Positions 1-5,877 of a stretch of DNA of 6,885 nt are shown here, piece by piece. How positions within the stretch are numbered: the stretch's first letter is position 1; the number at the start of each line of letters is the position of its first letter. Origin of the DNA: Scatosoma sp045652785 (GTDB lineage Bacteria; Bacillota; Clostridia; Christensenellales; Borkfalkiaceae). The position numbers and the translations under genes are program-made. Below the pieces are notes generated by a model, which was not told where the DNA came from, searched no databases, and worked only from the letters and a program-made list of their open reading frames with translations. Where the stretch lies: positions 1-6,885 of the forward strand of contig JAZOLF010000130.1 in assembly GCA_045652785.1 (NCBI GenBank), read 5' to 3'.

Positions 1-670
1 CTCTACCTTGTGTTCCTAAGCCCGCTTGGGCCCCGACTCCAATACGGGTCATATCTTGAAAACTGCCGCCCGTAAAACCGTCACAATGCGCAACCTGTTC
101 ACTCTTCACGTAGGCATTCGAAACGATATGCGCCAACTGCGAAGTCAAAGCAATTTTTTTATCGTGTTCTTCCGCGGAACATTCCACAATCTTCGCAAAG
201 CCCAACGCGTGCGCATATTCGCGCGCCTGCAATAAAGCGGTTTTGTCTGTATTTTCACAAACGGTTATCACCAAGTTCGCCCCGCAAAACAAAGTCGCCG
301 AAGATGATTTTATCCCAGACGTTTCTTTTCCCGCCATAGGGTGCAAACCTATGTAGCGGTAGTTTCTCGGGCAAGCGTAAACCACTTTCTCAATACAAGA
401 TTTTACCCCGCAAATATCTGCAACGAATGCATTGTCAAGGAAGTTTACCGTTTCAAGCACTTCCATCGCAGACTTGGGCGGAATTGCCAAAAACACCGTT
501 TCGTAAGCGGAAATATCCGTCGCAATGCCGTCAATATATTCCATTTTTAAGGCATAATCGACCGTTTCAGGATTCAAGTCAAACCCATCCACCTTTACGC
601 CTATCCGCTTAAACGATCTTGCAAGCGACGCACCGATTATCCCTAACCCGATAATTGCTATTCTTTCCAT
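1..670 (-). CDS. tyrA: Prephenate dehydrogenase TyrA, 3' end cut by window edge
   Basis: This enzyme would oxidatively decarboxylate prephenate to 4-hydroxyphenylpyruvate with NAD(P)+, in cytoplasmic tyrosine biosynthesis. I translated 223 codons from ATG at 670-668 with no stop before the edge. Residues 4-17 form a Rossmann dinucleotide fold (AIIGLGIIGASLA). A conserved HPMAGKE block lies near the middle. SQLAHIVSNAY and GGSFQDMTRI follow, both typical of the dehydrogenase domain in clostridial TyrA. The start is supported by GGAG at 678-681, seven bases upstream. It has its own promoter and lies behind the terminator of spoIIID, so it begins a separate unit. Oddity: the last 13 residues (after DMTRI) do not resemble the family, which normally continues with a Trp-containing segment such as MWTELF. 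This suggests a sequence or assembly problem at the edge. The family call is firm; any C-terminal ACT domain would lie outside the window. Confidence 0.93.
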   Translation of the reverse strand, partial: MERIAIIGLGIIGASLARSFKRIGVKVDGFDLNPETVDYALKMEYIDGIATDISAYETVFLAIPPKSAMEVLETVNFLDNAFVADICGVKSCIEKVVYACPRNYRYIGLHPMAGKETSGIKSSSATLFCGANLVITVCENTDKTALLQAREYAHALGFAKIVECSAEEHDKKIALTSQLAHIVSNAYVKSEQVAHCDGFTGGSFQDMTRIGVGAQAGLGTQGR

Positions 671-677
671 ATCATTT

Positions 678-681
678 CTCC
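678..681 (-). promoter_or_regulatory. Shine-Dalgarno site of tyrA
   Basis: On the minus strand GGAG, within GGAGAAATGAT, lies seven bases before the ATG at 670. This supports that ATG as the tyrA start. Confidence 0.75.
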
Positions 682-692
682 ATCGTACGCAT

Positions 693-721
693 ATTGTAAC
701 ACATCAAACGCAAAAAAGCAA
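693..721 (-). promoter_or_regulatory. Sigma-A promoter of tyrA
   Basis: On the minus strand a -35 TTGCTT (721-716) is followed by a 17-base spacer and a -10 TACAAT (698-693). A TGT directly before the -10 gives an extended -10. Initiation would fall near 686, giving a leader of about 16 bases, too short for a T-box or other riboswitch. It lies just downstream of the terminator that ends the preceding unit. Confidence 0.7.
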
Positions 722-731
722 GTCCACAAAC

Positions 732-763
732 AAAAAAAGCGGAAAGGTTGCACGCCTTTCCGC
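732..763 (-). terminator. Intrinsic terminator after spoIIID
   Basis: A perfect 9-bp stem, gcggaaagg (739-747) with cctttccgc (755-763), closes a 7-base loop. Read on the minus strand it is followed by seven T residues (738-732). The hairpin begins six bases after the spoIIID stop codon, so it ends spoIIID transcripts and any readthrough from the topoisomerase operon. On the plus strand the run after the stem is weak, so the direction is minus. Confidence 0.93.
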
Positions 764-769
764 ACGTTT

Positions 770-1024
770 TCAGTCCGTCTTCGACAAATATTTTTGCTTA
801 GTCGCATTTCCGCCGCGAATGTGCCGCTCGTCTAAATTTGTTTTTAAGACGGCGCGCACTTCTTCATACAACTCTAAATCCACGTATTTTAGGCGTTCAG
901 ATACGTCTTTATGTACGGTCGATTTACTTATGCAAAAATGCGCCGAACACGCCCGAACGGTACAACCCGTTGAAACGATATATTCAGCGCATTTTTTAGC
1001 TCTTTCTTCGATATATTCCCACAA
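770..1024 (-). CDS. spoIIID: Sporulation transcriptional regulator SpoIIID
   Basis: SpoIIID is a small DNA-binding protein that activates and represses mother-cell genes of the sigma-E regulon and, in Bacillus, helps switch to sigma-K. The 84-residue product aligns with Bacillus SpoIIID along its length. Shared segments include YIEERAKKCAEYIV at the N-terminus, the recognition helix SKSTVHKDVSERL (about residues 33-45) and the C-terminal basic segment RHIRGGNATKQKY (about 68-79). The start is TTG at 1024-1022. The frame is closed upstream by a TAA with no ATG between, and MWEYIEER matches the family N-terminus. GGGGGTG lies eight bases upstream. The gene sits 75 bases behind the topoisomerase A gene, has a candidate sigma-E promoter of its own and ends at a strong terminator. 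In Bacillus it sits near spoIIQ and mbl, so this neighbourhood is different. Identification is very secure. Confidence 0.97.
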   Translation of the reverse strand: MWEYIEERAKKCAEYIVSTGCTVRACSAHFCISKSTVHKDVSERLKYVDLELYEEVRAVLKTNLDERHIRGGNATKQKYLSKTD

Positions 1025-1032
1025 AATTTCGA

Positions 1033-1039
1033 CACCCCC
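1033..1039 (-). promoter_or_regulatory. Shine-Dalgarno site that fixes the TTG start of spoIIID
   Basis: GGGGGTG on the minus strand can pair with the 16S tail CACCUCC over seven bases with one G-U wobble. It lies eight bases before the TTG at 1024. Together with the in-frame stop upstream it makes TTG the only sensible start. Confidence 0.65.
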
Positions 1040-1057
1040 GTTTTTTGGTTACGGAAT

Positions 1058-1084
1058 ATCTTATGTCGTAATATTGCGGATTAT
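1058..1084 (-). promoter_or_regulatory. Candidate sigma-E promoter of spoIIID
   Basis: On the minus strand ATA (1084-1082) is separated by 16 bases from CATAAGAT (1065-1058). The Bacillus sigma-E pattern is ATA, 16-18 bases, then CATACANT, so the -10 differs at two of seven defined positions. Initiation near 1051 would give a leader of about 26 bases ending at the Shine-Dalgarno site. spoIIID is a sigma-E gene in Bacillus, which makes the placement plausible. The call rests on motif match and position only. Confidence 0.45.
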
Positions 1085-1099
1085 ACCCCTTTTTGCCTT

Positions 1100-3568
1100 T
1101 TAATCGGCTTTCTTATACGGCATCGGGAACACTTTTACAACGGAGTCTTCTTCATATTTACCAACCCGCTTTGCTTTTGCACTCTGCATCATAATAAATA
1201 CATCTTCCGTCGAAAGTTGCGATACAATATTGCCCTTGACAACAACCGCCAAGTAGTAAGGTACGGTCACATAACTTGCGCACAACACGCTTGCGCCTTC
1301 GCGTAAGCCAACGATCGTACTGCCCTTCTTATATCTGCCCGTCACGTCAATTTGTGAAACGATAACACGCTTAAATTTCCCTTCATCGGTCGCGATGACA
1401 ATTTCGCCGTCGCCATTTTGTTGCATCATCAGGACAACTTCGTCCTGTTCACGGAGTTGGATACCGCGAACGCCGCCCGAAATTCTGCCTTGCAAAGGAA
1501 TATCGTCCTTCTTCGCATTCAAGCAAATCCCTTTCTTGGTGACAATAATGATGGTATCTTCGTCCGAAGTTTCATTTTCAACGGTGAGCACTTCGTCGTC
1601 GTCCGAAAGTTTAATCGCCTGGAACGAGTCTTTCTTTTGGTCGTATTCATTCCACACCGTTTTCTTCATCATACCTTTCTTTGTGAAGAACATCAAGTTT
1701 CCGATCGGCATACGGGAAGGAAGTTCAAACAACGCCACAATCTTTTCGCCATCCAGAGCGTCCTTACAAACGTCTTGCAACGATACGCCTTCGTCGGCAA
1801 AACGGCAAGCGTATTCAGGGGCGTAAATGTCCATCTTGTAGCAATTACCAAAGTTGGTAAACGCCATCACGCGCTTATCCGTTGCTGTTTTTAACAGCAA
1901 GGTTGCTACTTGGCCAGCCTTAAATCTACCTTCGATCGGGTTTTCAATCGCCGCAGCGTTTGCGCCGATGAGTACCTTCAACTTATCATCCGCCGTATAA
2001 GCAAGCGTGCATTTTTCGCCCTGTACCTTTTGTTTGGAAACAGAAAGAAGTTCGTCCGCTTCCGCCGCCGTATAAACCAACCGGCTCTTTCTCGGCGATG
2101 GATACTTTTCACGGATTTCGCTGATTTCTTCTTTTACCACCTGCAACTGCTTGTCCTTACTCTTCGAGATTGCCGTCAACTTCTTGATAAGTTTTTGCAA
2201 CTCTTTGAGTTCGTTTTCAAGTTTGGTGATTTCGAGTTTGGTCAATCTTGCAAGTTTGAGTTCCAAGATATGGTGTGCTTGCACTTCGCTAATGGAGAAA
2301 CGCTCCATCAATTTGAGTTTCGCATCCGACGTACTTTCCGATTTTTTGATAATTGCGATCACTTCGTCGATATTTTGCACCGCAACAATCAAACCTTCCA
2401 AGATATGGCACTTTCTTTCCGCTTGGTCAAGTTCGAACAAAGTACGGTTCAAAATCAATTTTTGTTGGTAGTTTACGTAATGGCGGATAACGTCCATCAA
2501 CCCAAGTTGATGGGGCTTACCGTCCGCAATTAGAACCATATTGATACCGAACGTCACTTCCAAATCGGTATATTTATACAACAATTTCAAAAGCGCAGGG
2601 ATATTGCCGTCTTTCTTAACGCGAATGACTGCGCGCATACCCGTACGGTCGGATTCATCGGCAACGTAGTCCACGCACGCCATTTCATCCTTCTTTTCTT
2701 CACGAAGTTCAGCAATCTTACGCAACAGTTGCGCCTTGTTGACTTGGTACGGCAATTCCGTAATTACCAAGTTTGTCTTGCCGCCGTCCGTCTTTTCCGT
2801 GGAGATCTTTGCACGAACAAAGATTTTACCCCTACCCGTCTTATACGCTTGCAACAATTCGTTGGCGATAATGATACCGCCCGTAGGGAAGTCAGGGCAA
2901 GGAATATATTCCCGCATTTCATCCAGCGTGATAGCAGGATTGTCAATATACGCTATAACGCCGTTGATTACTTCGGCAAGGTTATGGGTGGGAATGTTCG
3001 TTGCAAGCCCAACCGCGATCCCCGAAGAGCCGTTCACGAGCAAGTTCGGAAAACGACCGGGAAGAATATCTGGTTCTTTCAAACTGTCGTCAAAGTTCAA
3101 CGAGAAAGGTACGGTTTCTTTATCAATATCCCGCAGCAATTCCAACGCCAAAGGTTCTAATCTCGCTTCGGTATAACGCATAGCAGCGGCTCCGTCGCCA
3201 TCTACCGAACCGAAGTTCCCGTGACCGTTGACAAGCGTTTTACCCATATTGAACCCTTGCGCCATACGCACCATCGCATCATAAACCGAACTATCACCGT
3301 GGGGATGGTACTTACCCATACAATCCCCGACGATACGCGCACTCTTTTTGTGCGGTTTATCGGGGGTGAGCCCCATTTCATGCATCGTATAAAGAATACG
3401 GCGTTGAACGGGTTTTAAGCCGTCTTCCACACGGGGCAACGCACGGTCCAAAATAACGAATTCCGCATAGGGCAACATCGAAGAATGGAGAACTTTTTCA
3501 AGCGGTTCAACGTAGGTCTGCCCTGTGATTTCAATTTCTTCGGGCTTAATATTTTTACCTTTCGCCAT
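1100..3568 (-). CDS. gyrA/parC: Type IIA DNA topoisomerase subunit A (GyrA/ParC family; no recognisable GyrA box)
   Basis: The A subunit cuts and rejoins both strands of duplex DNA through a tyrosine, working as A2B2 with the B subunit encoded just upstream. The 822-residue length is normal. Visible elements are DRALP (41-45), GLKPVQRR (50-57), HPHGD (88-92), the catalytic R131-Y132, the helical gate around HHILELKLARLT (432-443), and a C-terminal beta-pinwheel with blade repeats near 567, 625, 673, 723 and 772 plus a degenerate first blade near 520. DRALP, Gln55 (His in GyrA) and NFDD (158-161) are ParC-like. The segments DKPHKKSARIVGD and ELPYQVNKA are GyrA-like. No QRRGGKG-type GyrA box is seen; the equivalent region (about 540-552) has IEGRFKAG. 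Gyrase activity is therefore doubtful and a topoisomerase IV-like enzyme is possible. Its ATG is three bases after the B-subunit stop. Family certain, subtype open. Confidence 0.95.
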   Translation of the reverse strand: MAKGKNIKPEEIEITGQTYVEPLEKVLHSSMLPYAEFVILDRALPRVEDGLKPVQRRILYTMHEMGLTPDKPHKKSARIVGDCMGKYHPHGDSSVYDAMVRMAQGFNMGKTLVNGHGNFGSVDGDGAAAMRYTEARLEPLALELLRDIDKETVPFSLNFDDSLKEPDILPGRFPNLLVNGSSGIAVGLATNIPTHNLAEVINGVIAYIDNPAITLDEMREYIPCPDFPTGGIIIANELLQAYKTGRGKIFVRAKISTEKTDGGKTNLVITELPYQVNKAQLLRKIAELREEKKDEMACVDYVADESDRTGMRAVIRVKKDGNIPALLKLLYKYTDLEVTFGINMVLIADGKPHQLGLMDVIRHYVNYQQKLILNRTLFELDQAERKCHILEGLIVAVQNIDEVIAIIKKSESTSDAKLKLMERFSISEVQAHHILELKLARLTKLEITKLENELKELQKLIKKLTAISKSKDKQLQVVKEEISEIREKYPSPRKSRLVYTAAEADELLSVSKQKVQGEKCTLAYTADDKLKVLIGANAAAIENPIEGRFKAGQVATLLLKTATDKRVMAFTNFGNCYKMDIYAPEYACRFADEGVSLQDVCKDALDGEKIVALFELPSRMPIGNLMFFTKKGMMKKTVWNEYDQKKDSFQAIKLSDDDEVLTVENETSDEDTIIIVTKKGICLNAKKDDIPLQGRISGGVRGIQLREQDEVVLMMQQNGDGEIVIATDEGKFKRVIVSQIDVTGRYKKGSTIVGLREGASVLCASYVTVPYYLAVVVKGNIVSQLSTEDVFIMMQSAKAKRVGKYEEDSVVKVFPMPYKKAD

Positions 3569-3571
3569 GGC

Positions 3572-5749
3572 TTATTTCCCCTCCTTCTTTTCTAATTTGT
3601 CCATAAACGCATCGCGCTTATTGAAATTCGCATATTTTGCCAAGAATTCCTTTCTACCTTCGGACTTATCACCCATCAAAGTAGTGATCATTCGATCCGC
3701 TTTTGCCGCGTCTTCAACGGTTACTTGGATCAAATTACGGGTAGCAGGGTTCATCGTAGTTTCCCAAAGTTGTTCGGCGTTCATTTCGCCGAGCCCTTTG
3801 TAACGTTGCAAATCGTAGCCCTTGCCCACTTTTTCGATCGCTTTTTCGAGTTCCTTATCGTCATAAGCATATTCCACTTTGCTACCCTTGGAAACCTTAT
3901 ACAAGGGTGGCATACCGATATACAAATGCCCTGCGTTTACCAAAGGACGCATATAACGGAAGAAGAACGTCAGCAAAATACAACGAATGTGCATACCGTC
4001 TTGGTCAGCATCCGAAAGAATGATAACTTTGTGGTAGTTGATCTTGTCCAACTTAAAGTCAGGGTCAATACCTCCGCCAATCGCGCCGATCATTGTACGA
4101 ATTTCTTCGTTTTCCAAGATTTGGTTCAAGCGTTTCTTTTCAACGTTGAGCGGTTTACCACGAAGTGGTAATATTGACTGGAATTGACGGACACGCGCTT
4201 GCTTTGCCGTACCGCCTGCCGAATCCCCTTCCACGATAAAGATTTCATTAAATTCAGGTTTTCTGCCCGAGCAGGACGCCAACTTACCTATCAAAGTCAA
4301 GCCGTCAATGCTCTTCTTTTCACGGGCGTTGTCCTTTGCCTGCTTTGCCGCAATGCGCACTTTTGCCGCGCCTTGCGCCTTTTTGATAATTTCTTCCAAA
4401 ACCTTTTTGAACCCACGTGTTTGCGAGATCACGTTAAAGCCTTCGATTACGGTTGCTTCTACCGCAGGTCTTGCTTCGGTGTTGCCGAGTTTCGTCTTCG
4501 TTTGCCCTTCAAACTGCACACTCTTCATCTTAATCGAGAGTACCGCCGTCAAGCCTTCGCGGAAGTCGTCGCCCTGGAAGTTAGGATCTTTTTCTTTCAA
4601 GAAACCGTTGCTGCGCGCATATTCATTCAACACGCGCACCAAGCCCGACTTAAAGCCCATTTCGTGATAACCGCCTTCGGGCGTTGGAATGTTATTGACG
4701 AACGAATAGATATTTTCGGTATAATCCCCCGTGTGTTGAATGGCAAATTCCACGACAATATCGTTTTTCGTCGCCGCATAATAGATAGGCTGTGCGTACA
4801 ACTTTCTCTTTGCTGCATTTTGGCTCTTGACAAAGTCAATGATACCGCCTTCATACTTAAATATGGTACGATAGGCTTCGCTTTCGAGCGCAACTTCGTC
4901 CACCTGCGCAAACAAATCCCCTTGTCCTTCATAGGAATATACAGGTTCTTCCTGCGCAACGCTTCCGCTGTCGATCGTTTCCACCGTTTCACCGTCTTCC
5001 CCTTCCGTTTCATCGTCGGAAAGCAAGTTCCCCTTACGGCGCTTTGCTTCCGCCATGGAGATACGTTCGTCAATGAGCGTAATTTCAATGCCGCGATTTA
5101 AGAAAGCGAGTTCGTTCAATCTTTCTTCTACGGTGTCCAAATCAAAATCTACTTCGCTAAACACGTTCGCATCGGGCTTAAAGCGCACGAGCGTACCCGT
5201 TCTCTTCGTCGCGATACCCGTATTTTCCAAAGGGCCGTCAGGCACACCAGACTCCCACTTACCCTTACGCTTGTTGTAATGGGCATGGAAACTCATTTTA
5301 TAGACGTGCTTTCTAAACACTTCTACGGTGAGCCATTCCGACAAAGCGTTCGTGACCGACGCACCTACGCCGTGCAACCCACCCGAGTATTCATAGTTGC
5401 CTTGACCAAATTTACCGCCTGCGTGCAACTTCGTGAAGACAAGTTGAACACCCGAAACTTTTTCTTTCGGGTGAATGTCGGTGGGGATACCACGACCGTT
5501 ATCTTCGACAGATGCACTACCGTCTTCGTGCAAGGTGACCGTGACTTTGGTAGCAAAGCCATTTGCCGCTTCGTCGATTGCGTTATCGACAATTTCCCAA
5601 AGAATATGGTGCAAGCCCTTAATGCCCGTTGACCCGATATACATACCGGGACGCATACGGACCGCATCAAGACCTTCCAAGACGTCAATGTTTTTGGCGC
5701 TGTAATTTTCGTTTTCTTGTTCCGTTTTCTTTTTCTTATCCGTTGCCAT
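3572..5749 (-). CDS. gyrB/parE: Type IIA DNA topoisomerase subunit B (GyrB/ParE family)
   Basis: The B subunit binds and hydrolyses ATP to drive strand passage by the A subunit. Along its 725 residues: GHKL ATPase with general-base Glu52 (WEIVDN), DNGRGIP (83-89), SGGLHGVGA (122-130); transducer with QTKTKLG (416-422), Lys418 being the ATP-contacting lysine; TOPRIM with EGDSAGG (507-513), PLRGK (528-532) and the metal-binding DADQD (580-584); then QRYKGLGEMN (648-657). Firmicutes homologues are about 640 residues. The excess is mostly an acidic insertion between LIDER (225-229) and YEGGI (299-303). Subtype signals are mixed: LNVEK and LASCS are GyrB-like; the FKPD and LIDER segments recall Bacillus ParE. 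GAGG (5758-5755), five bases before the ATG, supports the start. It has its own promoter and its 3' end carries the A-subunit ribosome site. Confidence 0.95.
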   Translation of the reverse strand: MATDKKKKTEQENENYSAKNIDVLEGLDAVRMRPGMYIGSTGIKGLHHILWEIVDNAIDEAANGFATKVTVTLHEDGSASVEDNGRGIPTDIHPKEKVSGVQLVFTKLHAGGKFGQGNYEYSGGLHGVGASVTNALSEWLTVEVFRKHVYKMSFHAHYNKRKGKWESGVPDGPLENTGIATKRTGTLVRFKPDANVFSEVDFDLDTVEERLNELAFLNRGIEITLIDERISMAEAKRRKGNLLSDDETEGEDGETVETIDSGSVAQEEPVYSYEGQGDLFAQVDEVALESEAYRTIFKYEGGIIDFVKSQNAAKRKLYAQPIYYAATKNDIVVEFAIQHTGDYTENIYSFVNNIPTPEGGYHEMGFKSGLVRVLNEYARSNGFLKEKDPNFQGDDFREGLTAVLSIKMKSVQFEGQTKTKLGNTEARPAVEATVIEGFNVISQTRGFKKVLEEIIKKAQGAAKVRIAAKQAKDNAREKKSIDGLTLIGKLASCSGRKPEFNEIFIVEGDSAGGTAKQARVRQFQSILPLRGKPLNVEKKRLNQILENEEIRTMIGAIGGGIDPDFKLDKINYHKVIILSDADQDGMHIRCILLTFFFRYMRPLVNAGHLYIGMPPLYKVSKGSKVEYAYDDKELEKAIEKVGKGYDLQRYKGLGEMNAEQLWETTMNPATRNLIQVTVEDAAKADRMITTLMGDKSEGRKEFLAKYANFNKRDAFMDKLEKKEGK
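3577..3585 (-). promoter_or_regulatory. Ribosome binding site of the A subunit, embedded in the B-subunit gene
   Basis: The last codons of the B subunit (Lys-Glu-Gly-Lys) are spelled so that a GGAGGGG run sits 9 to 11 bases before the A-subunit ATG at 3568. Only three bases separate the B stop and the A start. This layout fits translational coupling and roughly equal synthesis of the two subunits. Confidence 0.7.
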
Positions 5750-5754
5750 TCTAT

Positions 5755-5758
5755 CCTC
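5755..5758 (-). promoter_or_regulatory. Shine-Dalgarno site of the B subunit
   Basis: GAGG within AGAGGATAGA lies five bases before the ATG at 5749 on the minus strand. This supports the chosen start. Confidence 0.65.
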
Positions 5759-5765
5759 TAAATTT

Positions 5766-5794
5766 GGGATGGAGCAAAAGACAATGCTCCCCCC
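5766..5794 (-). other. Leader hairpin upstream of the topoisomerase operon
   Basis: On the minus strand GGAGCA (5790-5785) and TGCTCC (5776-5771) form a perfect 6-bp stem with an 8-base loop. A G-run (5794-5791) and CCC (5768-5766) can extend it across a two-base bulge. It falls inside the predicted 5' leader, before the Shine-Dalgarno site, and no T-run follows. It could protect the transcript's 5' end or modulate translation. The fold is by eye only. Confidence 0.45.
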
Positions 5795-5815
5795 ACTTTA
5801 TACATTCTAATTTTT

Positions 5816-5844
5816 ATTATAACACCTTTTTTTCTTTTTTTCAA
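5816..5844 (-). promoter_or_regulatory. Strong sigma-A promoter of the topoisomerase operon
   Basis: On the minus strand TTGAAA (5844-5839), a 17-base spacer and TATAAT (5821-5816) give a near-consensus vegetative promoter, with TGT before the -10 making it extended. The spacer is mostly purine, with A-tracts broken by single G residues, which may bend the DNA. Initiation near 5808 leaves a leader of about 60 bases. It would drive the B and A genes and, since no terminator follows the A gene, possibly spoIIID. Confidence 0.85.
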
Positions 5845-5854
5845 ACGTTTGAAA
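5839..5854 (-). promoter_or_regulatory. Operator-like palindrome over the -35 box
   Basis: TTTCAAACGTTTGAAA is a perfect 16-base palindrome with a central CG. It covers the whole -35 hexamer of the topoisomerase promoter, a common place for a repressor site. A central CG with symmetric arms recalls LacI-family operators, but no regulator is visible and the match is not specific. Low-complexity A/T sequence makes chance symmetry more likely. Confidence 0.4.
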
Positions 5855-5877
5855 GAAAAAAATTACCGCCAAACCCC

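Noticed and set aside
671..692. T-box or other riboswitch in the tyrA leader
   Set aside because: The predicted leader is only about 16 bases, too short for any known aminoacyl-tRNA or amino-acid sensing RNA.
1080..1085. TATAAT on the minus strand before spoIIID as a sigma-A -10 box
   Set aside because: No -35-like hexamer lies 16-18 bases upstream; the same bases fit better as the ATA element of a sigma-E promoter.
1882..1900. Inverted repeat TTGCTGTT-ttt-AACAGCAA inside the A-subunit gene
   Set aside because: Eight-base arms with a short loop occur by chance at about this frequency, and it lies in coding sequence with no regulatory context.
1910..2533. 207-codon open frame on the plus strand opposite the A-subunit gene
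   Set aside because: Composition is dominated by Phe and Arg as expected from reverse-complemented coding sequence; no family resemblance.
4155..4171. Inverted repeat TTACCAC-gaa-GTGGTAA inside the B-subunit gene
   Set aside because: Seven-base arms within the conserved PLRGK region; best explained by the coding constraint and chance.
4627..5088. 153-codon minus-strand frame overlapping the B-subunit gene
   Set aside because: The main frame is uninterrupted and conserved on both sides of it, so this is a frame-shifted shadow and not a frameshift mutation.
4184..5101. 305-codon open frame on the plus strand opposite the B-subunit gene
   Set aside because: It mirrors the codon structure of a strongly conserved gene, shows no recognisable domain and lacks a supporting promoter; it is an antisense shadow.
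5857..5877. Possible terminator after the HAD gene (T-run on the minus strand)
   Set aside because: The T-run is not preceded by a stable GC-rich stem, and the nearby palindrome is followed by A residues, so it does not form an intrinsic terminator.
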